From CAHJXF01 sp038240015 (GTDB taxonomy: Bacteria > Pseudomonadota > Gammaproteobacteria > Burkholderiales > Burkholderiaceae_D): a stretch of 29,871 bases of DNA. This document shows, in pieces, positions 7,879 to 15,708 of the stretch. The stretch is taken from positions 1 to 29,871 of the forward strand of contig JBBSEF010000033.1 in NCBI GenBank assembly GCA_038240015.1, read 5' to 3'. The translations under genes were made by a program, and so were the position numbers. The notes below the pieces were generated by a model. It made no database searches. It saw nothing but the letters and a program-made list of their open reading frames with translations, and was not told where the DNA came from. Numbering within the stretch: position 1 is the first letter of the stretch; each line of letters begins with the position of its first letter.

Positions 7879-9393
7879 ATGAAACAAAAAGCACTGAACG
7901 TAGCTGTCGCACTGGCCTTCGGCGCCGTTGCGGCACCCAGTCTGGCGGGTACCATTTCGGTGACTCCGCGTCTGTTCTCGTCGACCCTGTTCGGCAACAC
8001 CCCCATCGCTGTCGCGCCGGTTTCGTACGCGATCGCCGCGCCGCTGGCTCCGAACATCACCCGCTACTACTACATCAAGCTATCGAACGGCGCCAAGTTC
8101 GACAGCACCAAGGTCGCCGCAGGCGACTTCAAGGTCACCGATCCGAGCGGCGTGGCAGTTCCCGGCGTCACCATCGGAACCGTACTGACGAGCACTGATG
8201 GCACGTTCGAAGTGGTACAGATCAACACCGCGGCAACGCCGGTCTCGATCAATTCGACGATCACCTATACCCCGCAGCCTTTCGCAGTCACCAGTACCGG
8301 TGCGCTCGGAACGGTCAACAACAGCATCGCGGCAACGGTCAGCCTGGGTAACGCGCAGAACACGACGGTGACACTGGCGGATGCCGACGCAGCGAGTAGC
8401 GGTCCCGTCGCAGTCGGCGTTGCGCCGTTCACGGTCGCAGTGGTTGCGTCGAGTTCGACGGGGGCGCCTTTCGGCCCCACGCAAGCCCAGCGTGAAACTT
8501 CGAAAATCGACGTCCTTGCGCAGTCAAAGAATGGTACGCAGTTCACCATCGATCCCGATTTGACGCCGGTAAACAACGCGCTCGACTTCGGCGGCTTGAA
8601 AGTCACGTTGGTGCCTGCTCTGTCGAAGGCTGACGGTACGCCGGTTCTCAATGCTACCGATGTCGCTGACAAAGTCGCGTTCACCGTTGTAGGTAGATTC
8701 AGCGCGTTTGTCGGTGGCAAGTTCGGCCTGAGCACAACCGCAAACGATACGACCTTTGCGCAAGCGAACAAGATTCCCGCGACAACCATCGCGCCAACCT
8801 TGATTACGTTCGCGGGTATTCCGGTCACCAATGCTGCTGCTCCCAATAGCCTTGACGGCGGCACATCTGTAGTGATGGGTACTCAGTACTACTTCATCGG
8901 TATCGTTGACGGAACGACCCTGATCGAAGCGACCACGCCGACCGTATCTTCGATCACGTTCTCGCTGAGTGCCGCAGGTTCCGCAACCGTCACGCCGCCT
9001 AACGGCACGCTCTACGCGTTGTCGTCGAACGGCGGTCTCGTCGTGATCCCGACCTACGTTCCGGCAGCAGCGGGCGGCGGCTTCGGAGGCTACTACCGAG
9101 TGATCAACACCGGTCTGTTGTCGGCGGCGCCTTCGGTGCAGATCGTCAATGAAGACGGTACGAACGGTCCAGTAGGTACCTTGGCCTTCGTGATCCCGCC
9201 GGGTGGTGTGCATATCTACTCGGCAGCCGACATCGAAGCAGCTACGGGTCCGGTTGCTGCCGCGTTGCGTCCGCGTCTGCGCTTCACGGCTACGACGACG
9301 ATTCGGGTTCAGACGCTGTTGGTCAACCCGAATTCGACAACCACGACGCTGGATACTTCGGTTCTCGGAGATCCCGCGCTGGTATCGCCGTAA
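7879..9393 (+). CDS. Putative secreted S-layer-like surface protein
   Basis: 504 residues, not recognised as a named family. Residues 1-23 form a Sec signal peptide: charged MKQK, hydrophobic NVAVALAFGAVAA, and cleavage after PSLA. The mature part of about 480 residues is rich in Thr, Ala, Val, Ser, Gly and Asn, has no cysteine and no tryptophan, has only about 11 lysines, and alternates hydrophobic and polar residues as in beta-sandwich proteins. No LPXTG, lipobox, autotransporter barrel or terminal aromatic barrel signature is visible. Strong ribosome site, regular codon use and a private terminator suggest a highly expressed single-gene transcript. The composition resembles bacterial S-layer or other abundant exported proteins. 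Lying head-to-head with the type II secretion operon makes it a candidate substrate, but that is inference. A periplasmic or adhesin role is also possible. Confidence 0.6.
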   Translation: MKQKALNVAVALAFGAVAAPSLAGTISVTPRLFSSTLFGNTPIAVAPVSYAIAAPLAPNITRYYYIKLSNGAKFDSTKVAAGDFKVTDPSGVAVPGVTIGTVLTSTDGTFEVVQINTAATPVSINSTITYTPQPFAVTSTGALGTVNNSIAATVSLGNAQNTTVTLADADAASSGPVAVGVAPFTVAVVASSSTGAPFGPTQAQRETSKIDVLAQSKNGTQFTIDPDLTPVNNALDFGGLKVTLVPALSKADGTPVLNATDVADKVAFTVVGRFSAFVGGKFGLSTTANDTTFAQANKIPATTIAPTLITFAGIPVTNAAAPNSLDGGTSVVMGTQYYFIGIVDGTTLIEATTPTVSSITFSLSAAGSATVTPPNGTLYALSSNGGLVVIPTYVPAAAGGGFGGYYRVINTGLLSAAPSVQIVNEDGTNGPVGTLAFVIPPGGVHIYSAADIEAATGPVAAALRPRLRFTATTTIRVQTLLVNPNSTTTTLDTSVLGDPALVSP

Positions 9394-9416
9394 TCAGTTC
9401 GTCAGACCATCGACAG

Positions 9417-9448
9417 AAAAAGGGCGGCTTCGGCCGCTCTTTTTTTTT
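9417..9448 (+). terminator. Rho-independent terminator after the surface-protein gene
   Basis: Stem AGGGCGGC (9421-9428) and GCCGCTCT (9433-9440) with a stable TTCG tetraloop and one G-T wobble, followed by eight T residues (9441-9448). An A-tract precedes the stem. It lies 24 bp after the stop codon and separates this gene from the methyltransferase at 9498. Confidence 0.93.
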
Positions 9449-9484
9449 GACCTGCTTCGAACGCGGCCCCGCGTTTGTTCAATT

Positions 9485-9490
9485 TACAAT
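9485..9490 (+). promoter_or_regulatory. Possible -10 box for a leaderless transcript
   Basis: TACAAT ends 7 bases before the ATG at 9498, so transcription would begin at or next to the start codon. No good -35 is visible at 17 bp and there is no Shine-Dalgarno. It follows the terminator, where a new promoter would be needed. Confidence 0.35.
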
Positions 9491-9497
9491 TCAGCTT

Positions 9498-11048
9498 ATG
9501 AGTTCAGCGGCCTACGACGCCATCCTCTACGACGCGTCCGCACATACCCACACACATCCGACGCGTCTGGCCACGATGGGGTATCTGATGGGGCTGTCAC
9601 CGCCCGACGTGCGGTCCTCCCGTATTCTCGAACTCGGATGCGCAACCGGCGGTAACCTTCTCGCGATTGCGGAGGCTTATCCGGATGCGAGCTTTCTAGG
9701 TATCGATTATTCGGCAAAGCAGATCGAGATCGGGCAAGCAAGAGTTACCGCGGCCGGCCTGACGAACCTTCGCCTCGATCATCGCTCGATCACCGATATT
9801 TCGGATGCGGACGGCCTGTTTGACTACATCATTGCTCACGGCGTCTATTCGTGGATTCCAAAGTCGGTTCAGGACAGCCTTCTGGACGTGTGCTCGCGCA
9901 ACCTGTCGAAAAATGGAATCGCCTACATCAGCTACAACACGCTGCCGGGGTGGAGCATGTACGGCATGGTGCGCGACATCATGCAGTACCACACCCAGCA
10001 TCGCCGTGAGGAGGAATGGGTTCCCCACGCCAAGGCGATTCTGGAATTCCTGTCCAAGCAGAGCCCGGCGGACACGCCCTATGGACAACTATTGCGCGAG
10101 ACTTCGACGCGACTGGCCAAGCAGCAAGACTATTATCTCGCGCACGAATATCTGGAAAAGGAAAACGAAGCGATTTACTTTCACCAGTTCGTGACCCGCG
10201 TCAGGAGCCACAAACTCGAATATCTGGCTGAAGTCGAACTAGGCTCGATGCTTCCGAATTTTCTTCCTGCGGACGTGATCAACATCATCTCGCAGTTCTC
10301 AAAGGACTTCGTCGACTACGAGCAGTATCTCGATTTCCTTCGCGCCCGAAGCTTCCGCCAAAGTCTCCTGGTTCACGCGGACGCAGCGCTGGTGCGTCAA
10401 ATCACTCCGGAGCGCATCCTTGCCTTGTCGGCGTTTCCCACTTTCTCTGCTGCGGGCACGCTTGCAGAAATCAATCGCGACGACAAACTCATCCGCTTCA
10501 CCAATCCCCTGGGTAGTTCCGTCGACAGCACGGATGCAGTGTTCAAAGGGATTCTGCGCGCGCTGGCTGATGCCGTTCCGATGACGCTTTCGGTCGAAGA
10601 GGTCATCGCCGCAATGCCGTCGAACGATGAAAAGATCGGCGATGCCGCGTGGCGCTCGATCATCTGCATGCGGCTGCTCGAAGCCTTCGGCACAGGCCTC
10701 GTTCGTCTGGTCAAGGACCCTGCTCTGACGGACTACGCGGTCATCGACGAATGTCCAAAGGTGTCAGCGGTGGCGCGCCTGGAGGCCGGTCTCGGAAAAA
10801 CGGTGACGATCAAGGGACACAACGGACAGCAATGGGATTTCGTCCATCTCAAGATGATCGGTCTCATGGACGGTACGCGAACCCGCGGCGAACTCAGCCG
10901 CTTGCTCGCTGACAGTTATCGAAGAGGCGAGTTCAAGTTCACGGACAACACCGACACCATGCCCACCCCCATTGTCGATGCCAAACTCGCGGCGCTAGCC
11001 GATCACATCTTTCAGAATGTGCGCGACGCCGGGCTTCTACGCGCCTGA
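9498..11048 (+). CDS. PKMT-type SAM methyltransferase (protein-lysine methyltransferase-like)
   Basis: 516 residues. The N-terminal class I methyltransferase fold has motif I ILELGCATGGN (43-53) and the acidic end of beta-2 at Asp70 (FLGIDYS). The segment AYISYNTLPGWSM is the signature of proteins with the methyltransferase regulatory domain, which fills the middle (about 220-310). A C-terminal winged-helix-like part (about 345-516) carries KTVTIKGHNGQQWDFVHLKMIGLMDGTRTRGEL. This architecture matches rickettsial PKMT1/PKMT2, which methylate lysines of the outer-membrane protein OmpB. The adjacent surface protein is therefore a candidate substrate, by inference. The ATG at 9498 has no Shine-Dalgarno, while TACAAT (9485-9490) lies just upstream; an ATG at 9447 lies at the terminator edge and is disfavoured. 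Other protein or small-molecule substrates are possible. Confidence 0.85.
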   Translation: MSSAAYDAILYDASAHTHTHPTRLATMGYLMGLSPPDVRSSRILELGCATGGNLLAIAEAYPDASFLGIDYSAKQIEIGQARVTAAGLTNLRLDHRSITDISDADGLFDYIIAHGVYSWIPKSVQDSLLDVCSRNLSKNGIAYISYNTLPGWSMYGMVRDIMQYHTQHRREEEWVPHAKAILEFLSKQSPADTPYGQLLRETSTRLAKQQDYYLAHEYLEKENEAIYFHQFVTRVRSHKLEYLAEVELGSMLPNFLPADVINIISQFSKDFVDYEQYLDFLRARSFRQSLLVHADAALVRQITPERILALSAFPTFSAAGTLAEINRDDKLIRFTNPLGSSVDSTDAVFKGILRALADAVPMTLSVEEVIAAMPSNDEKIGDAAWRSIICMRLLEAFGTGLVRLVKDPALTDYAVIDECPKVSAVARLEAGLGKTVTIKGHNGQQWDFVHLKMIGLMDGTRTRGELSRLLADSYRRGEFKFTDNTDTMPTPIVDAKLAALADHIFQNVRDAGLLRA

Positions 11049-11096
11049 GCACATGCGTATTTGAGGCACATCCAATTCGTTTTAGGATCAAATTCG

Positions 11097-11711
11097 ATGC
11101 ATGGAAGTTCGATGAATCATATGCTCGACCTGCGCGATAGATATCTCGCGGGTCGAGAAAACGAAGAGTTGAAGATCTTTGATATTGGCGCGCAAGACGT
11201 CAATCCTCAGCCGTTGAATTACCGGCAGATTTTCGAGAACGGCCGCTGGAAATATGTCGGTGTCGATATGACAGCCGGCCCCAATGTCGATCTGGTGCTC
11301 GGCGATCCCTATGACTGGACCGCCGTCGCCGACAACTCGCTCGACGTGATCGTGACCGGCCAGGCGTTCGAACACATCGAATTCTTCTGGGTCACGATGG
11401 AGGAGATGGCACGCACGCTCAAGCCGGAGGGTCTTATTTTCCTGATCGCACCGAGCACCGGACCGGAACACCGCTATCCGGTGGACTGCTGGCGCTTCTA
11501 TCCGGATGGCATGCACGCGCTGGGTAAGTGGGTCGGATTGGAAGTCATCGAGACCTGGACCCTGTGGGATGGTGGCGATTACACCGACGGCAGTGAACTC
11601 TTCAAGGATACGGTGGCTGTCCTGAAAAAACCCGCTTCGTGGCGGGGTATGCATCGGGCCGCGAAGACCACGGCAAAACGGAGCTGGCTCTCGCGTCTGA
11701 TCCAACGATGA
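11097..11711 (+). CDS. Small SAM-dependent methyltransferase, type 11-like
   Basis: 204 residues from the ATG at 11097, which has AGGA 9 bases upstream; a TTG at 11061 is in frame but lacks such a site. The fold is class I methyltransferase: motif I is the atypical FDIGAQDVN (28-36), with Asp57 at the end of beta-2 (YVGVDMT), motif post-II in LDVIVTGQAFEHIEFFW and motif III in TLKPEGLIFLIAPSTG. Proteins of this kind in polysaccharide clusters methylate sugars, but the substrate cannot be read from the sequence. The C-terminal 25 residues are basic. It overlaps the next gene as ATGA and probably forms an operon with the genes up to 15629. Confidence 0.75.
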   Translation: MHGSSMNHMLDLRDRYLAGRENEELKIFDIGAQDVNPQPLNYRQIFENGRWKYVGVDMTAGPNVDLVLGDPYDWTAVADNSLDVIVTGQAFEHIEFFWVTMEEMARTLKPEGLIFLIAPSTGPEHRYPVDCWRFYPDGMHALGKWVGLEVIETWTLWDGGDYTDGSELFKDTVAVLKKPASWRGMHRAAKTTAKRSWLSRLIQR

Positions 11712-13342
11712 CGAATACACGTCAGCGCCGTCTGCCTTCGATGTTCGTGTCGACTATGAGGAGGGAATGGATATTCCTGTTATTGATCGGTCTGGCCGGC
11801 CTTGGCGTATTGTTTTTCGTTTACCAACGCGGCCAGGATTTGAATCCGGATTTATTCAATTACCATTTTTTCAGCGGCTATGCGCTATTGCACGGCCGGT
11901 TCACGATCGATATTGCGCCATCGGGCTTGGGGACTTTCCTGAATCCCATAACCAGTGCATTTACTTACGCTGCATTTTCTCTATTTGCATTTCCATTTTC
12001 TGCATGGTTCGTCGCGACCGTGCAGTGGCTCTCGTTGCCCATCCTGATCTTGATAGCCCGCGAGATCCGATTCGATCTGGGATTGCACAAGCCCGGGCCC
12101 GAGGAGTTTCTGGCGCTCGTGCTGTGCGTGCTTGCACCGCTATGGTGGAGCGAATTGGGAACCAGCCTTTTTTCCTCCACGACTGCGCCGCTCATTTTGC
12201 TGGCAGTCTTTCTCGGCATCCGCGCGGTCAAGAAGAGTCACGTCGGTGAGACTTCGATCGGTGTGCTCATCTTTGCGGGAAGTGCAGCGGGCCTGGCGAG
12301 CGGACTGAAGCTGACGAATGCGATCTTTGCGATTGCGCTCTTGATCGCGATCGTTCCGACTATCGGCAAGCAAAAACTTGCCCTGCCAACAAGGTCCGTC
12401 ATCGCTCTTGGCATTGGAATTGCCTCCGGATTTGCGTTGACGGCTGCCTGGAACGTCTATCTGGCAATCTACTGGGGCAGTCCGCTATTTCCCTTATATA
12501 ACGCGATATTCCACTCTCCTTACTGGGACGCGAACAATTTCCGTGATCAGCGTTGGGTTTTCCACTCGGTAAACGAATTCGCAGAATTCCTGGGCGAAGC
12601 GGCCACGAGTAAAGGAACTGCGAAGACATCGGAAATTGTATTCGGCGATGCCAGATTGGCAATTTATGCCGTTCTTTCCGTAGCCGGTATTGTCGCGTCA
12701 GCAATCCGCTATTGCTTTCGGTGGAAAACGGCGCCGGTACGAGTCGGTTCTCATGCAAGCCGCTTCCTTCTGATCTTCGTGGCAGCGGGCATCTTGCTTT
12801 GGGCGGTTTCGCTGGCCTACGGACGTTATTTGATTCCGATCGAGCTCTTGTTGGGACTCGTCATCTGGATCTTGTGCGTGCAATTGCTGAAAGATCGGAT
12901 TGCGGTTTTCGCGGCGCTAATTTCATGCGTAGGCATTAGCGTGGCAGTGGTACAGATTCCAGATTGGGGTCATACCCCTGCACCACAAAATGCCATGAAT
13001 GTTTTTGGCCTGGACCTTCCGGCAGAATTGAGAAACTCTCCAGCGGAATATCTCATCCTTGGCAATTTCAATAGTTTTGCGCTGGTCTATTTCGATCCGC
13101 GCAGTCGTTTTTTACGGGGCGATTTTTCTGGATACGCAGAGGGGCGCTTGAAGAATATATTCGACCAGAGCACGCGTCCGAAGCGCATATTCGTCAATGA
13201 CGATGCGTCGATCAACGACGCTACGGCAACGGCAAAAAGACTCGGGTATCGCCTTGCAGGCAGCACCCGCGATTGCCTGCAGTTCTCGTCCAAACGCGAC
13301 AAGTATCTGGTCTGCGATCTCGAGCCGATGCCGTCCCGTTGA
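11708..13342 (+). CDS. Polytopic membrane protein, GT-C glycosyltransferase-like
   Basis: 544 residues from an ATG that overlaps the previous stop (ATGA). About nine to eleven hydrophobic segments: 21-39, two within 80-118, 135-172, 183-218, 230-255, 318-335, 351-371, 373-393 and 398-416, then a soluble C-terminal domain of about 125 residues. After the first membrane helix comes QDLNPDLFNYHFFSGYALL, with acidic residues Asp44 and Asp48 in the first outer loop, the place where GT-C enzymes keep their catalytic acidic residues. GT-C enzymes take sugars from polyprenyl-phosphate donors on the periplasmic side. The neighbours encode a matching donor synthase and flippase. No named family was recognised with certainty, and other membrane functions are possible. 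The gene looks more AT-rich than the flanking clusters. Confidence 0.55.
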   Translation: MTNTRQRRLPSMFVSTMRREWIFLLLIGLAGLGVLFFVYQRGQDLNPDLFNYHFFSGYALLHGRFTIDIAPSGLGTFLNPITSAFTYAAFSLFAFPFSAWFVATVQWLSLPILILIAREIRFDLGLHKPGPEEFLALVLCVLAPLWWSELGTSLFSSTTAPLILLAVFLGIRAVKKSHVGETSIGVLIFAGSAAGLASGLKLTNAIFAIALLIAIVPTIGKQKLALPTRSVIALGIGIASGFALTAAWNVYLAIYWGSPLFPLYNAIFHSPYWDANNFRDQRWVFHSVNEFAEFLGEAATSKGTAKTSEIVFGDARLAIYAVLSVAGIVASAIRYCFRWKTAPVRVGSHASRFLLIFVAAGILLWAVSLAYGRYLIPIELLLGLVIWILCVQLLKDRIAVFAALISCVGISVAVVQIPDWGHTPAPQNAMNVFGLDLPAELRNSPAEYLILGNFNSFALVYFDPRSRFLRGDFSGYAEGRLKNIFDQSTRPKRIFVNDDASINDATATAKRLGYRLAGSTRDCLQFSSKRDKYLVCDLEPMPSR

Positions 13343-13346
13343 AAGG
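13341..13346 (+). promoter_or_regulatory. Ribosome-binding site deciding a TTG start
   Basis: GAAAGG lies 8 bases before the TTG at 13355 and overlaps the stop of the preceding gene. No in-frame ATG occurs before the catalytic domain, so this site fixes the TTG start. Confidence 0.7.
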
Positions 13347-13354
13347 TCCATTTC

Positions 13355-14407
13355 TTGATTTCTGAATCAGAAAATTGGCGAGTTACCGATCAAGCATTGA
13401 TCAAGAAGGAAGTTGCCCGCGGCTCCTCGTTGATCGGCGTCGTGATTCCGGCTTACAAAGTCCGCAACCATATACACCAGGTTGTCGCGGCGGTCGGCTC
13501 CGAAGTTTCCAGAATCTACGTGATCGACGATTGTTGTCCCGAGCATTCGGGGGATTTTCTTGAACGCAACTGCAACGATCCGCGAGTCCGCATCATCAGG
13601 CACCCCGAAAATCGGGGCGTAGGCGGTGCGGTGATATCCGGGTACAAGGCCGCTATCGAGGACGGTATGGAGGTCATCGTCAAAGTGGACGGCGATGGTC
13701 AGATGGACCCGAGCTTGATCCCGAGTTTCGTTGGCCCGATTTTGGCAGGTGAAGCGGATTACACCAAAGGCAATCGATTCTTCGACCTGGAAGCCGTTCG
13801 CGCCATGCCAAGGACCCGCTTGTTCGGTAACGCCGTTCTTTCATTCCTGACCAAGCTTTCTTCCGGGTATTGGGACATATTCGATCCAACCAACGGATAC
13901 ACGGCAATTCATGGAGACGTTGCACGGTACTTGCCGATGGAGAAATTGAGTCAGCGATATTTTTTTGAAACCGATGTTCTGTTTCGACTCAATACCCTGC
14001 GTGCGGCGGTCGTAGACGTGCCCATCGAAGCGAAATACGAAAATGAGATCAGTAACCTAAAAATTCGGAAGATTGTTCCTGAATTTATTATCAAGCACAT
14101 CCGCAATTTTATTAAGAGAATTTTCTATAATTATTATCTTCGCGATATGTCGCTTGCTTCCATCGAGCTTCCGCTCGGGTTATTGCTCTTGTTGTTTGGC
14201 GTGTCGTTTGGAGGGTATCACTGGTTTGCGTCCATGCGATCGGGCGTACCGACATCAGCCGGCACGGTGATGTTGGCGGCTCTCCCGACGCTCACCGGAT
14301 TGCAGTTTATTCTGGCGTTTTTGGGACACGACATTGCTTCGGTTCCCAAGAGGTCGTTGCGCAGCCTCAGACGCAAAGCACAATTGGAATGGAAGGTGGA
14401 GTCTTAA
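13355..14407 (+). CDS. Family 2 glycosyltransferase, polyprenyl-phosphate sugar synthase-like
   Basis: 350 residues, TTG start. The GT-A fold begins at about 27 with GVVIPAYKVRNHI, then VIDDCCPEH (57-64) and the metal-binding DGDGQMDPS (112-120, the DxD motif), with KGNRF and FDPTNGY further on. Two C-terminal membrane helices at about 271-291 and 303-324 anchor it. This is the plan of DPM1/GtrB/ArnC-like enzymes, which transfer a sugar from a nucleotide donor to undecaprenyl phosphate on the cytoplasmic face. The sugar cannot be predicted. The stop TAA is immediately followed by the ATG of a small flippase-like gene, and a GT-C-like gene precedes it. The 3' half has AT-rich runs (around 14050-14150), unlike the flanking operons, which hints at transfer. 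Confidence 0.85.
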   Translation: MISESENWRVTDQALIKKEVARGSSLIGVVIPAYKVRNHIHQVVAAVGSEVSRIYVIDDCCPEHSGDFLERNCNDPRVRIIRHPENRGVGGAVISGYKAAIEDGMEVIVKVDGDGQMDPSLIPSFVGPILAGEADYTKGNRFFDLEAVRAMPRTRLFGNAVLSFLTKLSSGYWDIFDPTNGYTAIHGDVARYLPMEKLSQRYFFETDVLFRLNTLRAAVVDVPIEAKYENEISNLKIRKIVPEFIIKHIRNFIKRIFYNYYLRDMSLASIELPLGLLLLLFGVSFGGYHWFASMRSGVPTSAGTVMLAALPTLTGLQFILAFLGHDIASVPKRSLRSLRRKAQLEWKVES

Positions 14408-14758
14408 ATGTCTCTGATGCAGTTTACATTCATCATATTGACGACGATTGCTTTGTCGGTCGGCCAGGTTCTTTTCAAAGTGGCGGCAACGACCTTTGAC
14501 GTTTCCGCAGGGCACTGGATGAGCAATTTATTCAATACGAAATTGCTCATCGCGTTGGCTGTCTATTTCTTCGCGACCATCATGTGGTTGTTGGTGTTGA
14601 GGGTGACTCCTTTGCGGATTGCATACCCTTTTGCCGCGGTCGCGTTCTTCCTGGTGCCGGTCTTTGCCTATTTCTTTCTTGGGGAAGAGATTGGCTGGAA
14701 TACGTTCGCTGGTGCGGGTCTGATTGGATGCGGCGTTTGGGTGTCGACTTTTCGCTAG
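14408..14758 (+). CDS. Small four-helix DMT/EamA-type transporter, ArnE/ArnF-like flippase candidate
   Basis: 116 residues with four membrane helices (about 5-26, 43-63, 68-91 and 96-114) and no sizeable soluble part. Features shared with SMR/EamA and ArnE/ArnF proteins include an early SVGQVLFKVAA stretch with a polar Gln and Lys in the first helix, and the second-half motif TPLRIAYPFAAVAFFLVPV followed by FFLGEEIGWNTFAGAGLIGCG. ArnE/F flip undecaprenyl-phosphate-linked aminoarabinose; relatives beside a DPM1-like synthase are thought to flip other lipid-linked sugars. The ATG directly abuts the preceding stop and has a strong ribosome site GGTGGAG. The context supports a lipid-sugar flippase over drug export. 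Confidence 0.75.
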   Translation: MSLMQFTFIILTTIALSVGQVLFKVAATTFDVSAGHWMSNLFNTKLLIALAVYFFATIMWLLVLRVTPLRIAYPFAAVAFFLVPVFAYFFLGEEIGWNTFAGAGLIGCGVWVSTFR

Positions 14759-14771
14759 CGGAGCGGCTGCC

Positions 14772-15629
14772 ATGCGCAGAACGAAATGTCCGGTGTGCGC
14801 GAACGGCCTCGCCGCCTGCCGCCAACCCTGGCGATCGGTGTGCAGCGCGTGCGGTTATGAGGGCAGCGACCTGGAACCGACGATCAATGCCCCCAATGCC
14901 CACGCCCTGATTGACGAGCGCGCGCGTGAGATTGGCCTTAAGGAACTACGGATGCATAACTTCAACACGCTGCTGCGAACCATCGGTGAACTGAAACCCT
15001 CTGGCGGCAAGTTGCTCGATGTAGGCGCCGCTCATGGCTGGTTCTTGGAAGCCGCGCAAAAGCATTTCGAAGTGCTGGGCATTGAACCTGATTCAGCGGT
15101 CTACGAAAGCACTGCGCGTCGCGGTCTTCCTCTGAGAAATGGGTTCTTTCCCGAGGTGCTGGACGCGGGCGAGAAAGTGGATGTCATCGCTTTCAATGAC
15201 GTCATCGAGCACATACCCGATATCGAGCGAATCCTGTCGGCTTGCCGTGAACACCTCACGGAGAACGGACTGCTTCTGATCAATTTGCCCAGCAGCGACG
15301 GCATCTTTTACAGGACGGCAAAACTGCTGAGCGCAGTAGGCATTACATCCTTCTTTCAACGGCTATGGCAAAAGGGCCTGCCGTCACCCCATGTACATTA
15401 TTTCGATCCGGGCAATCTCGAAATGATCTTGAATAAGCACTCATTCATTCCCAGACGAAGCGGTCAACTACCGACCCTTCGCTTTGGCGGTTTGTGGACG
15501 CGAATATCGTATACGGGAGACTACGGAATTGTTACGCGTGGATTACTCTTTCTAATCATCGCCACGGCGATTCCGTTTCTTAAATTGCTGCCGAGCGACA
15601 TCATTTATGTCGTGGCTGAGCGCCGTTGA
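14772..15629 (+). CDS. Zinc-ribbon SAM methyltransferase with hydrophobic C-terminus
   Basis: 285 residues from the ATG at 14772, preceded by GGAG 8 bases upstream; an ATG at 14724 lies within the previous gene and has no such site. The N-terminus carries a zinc-ribbon-like cysteine set CPVC (6, 9) and CSAC (24, 27). The class I methyltransferase domain follows, with motif I LLDVGAAHGWF (81-91), Glu105 in VLGIEPDS, DVIAFNDVIEHIPD and GLLLINLPSSDG. It belongs to the Methyltransf_23-like group common in sugar-modification clusters. A hydrophobic stretch at about 257-274 (GLLFLIIATAIPFL) may bind the membrane. The substrate is unknown, a glycan or lipid-linked sugar being likeliest from context. 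It is the last gene of the plus-strand run and faces the minus-strand glycosyltransferase. Confidence 0.75.
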   Translation: MRRTKCPVCANGLAACRQPWRSVCSACGYEGSDLEPTINAPNAHALIDERAREIGLKELRMHNFNTLLRTIGELKPSGGKLLDVGAAHGWFLEAAQKHFEVLGIEPDSAVYESTARRGLPLRNGFFPEVLDAGEKVDVIAFNDVIEHIPDIERILSACREHLTENGLLLINLPSSDGIFYRTAKLLSAVGITSFFQRLWQKGLPSPHVHYFDPGNLEMILNKHSFIPRRSGQLPTLRFGGLWTRISYTGDYGIVTRGLLFLIIATAIPFLKLLPSDIIYVVAERR

Positions 15630-15708
15630 GTAATGAATGCATGTCCCGCCTTGACTTCGCAGGGTCGACGGGGCGAAGGTTTCGCCGACCGATCAGTCGC
15701 GCCACTCC

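Noticed and set aside
11061..11096. TTG start extending the small methyltransferase by 12 residues
   Set aside because: The ATG at 11097 has an AGGA ribosome site at suitable spacing, and the TTG has none.
9498..15629. O-antigen polymerase Wzy or flippase Wzx in the plus-strand block
   Set aside because: The polytopic protein at 11708 lacks the long periplasmic loop pattern and other features I would expect of Wzy, has too few helices for Wzx, and export here is of the Wzm/Wzt type.
15672..15686. Hairpin GGCGAA/TTCGCC between the convergent genes ending at 15629 and 15709
   Set aside because: The stem is only 6 bp and no T-run follows on either strand, so a terminator call is not justified.
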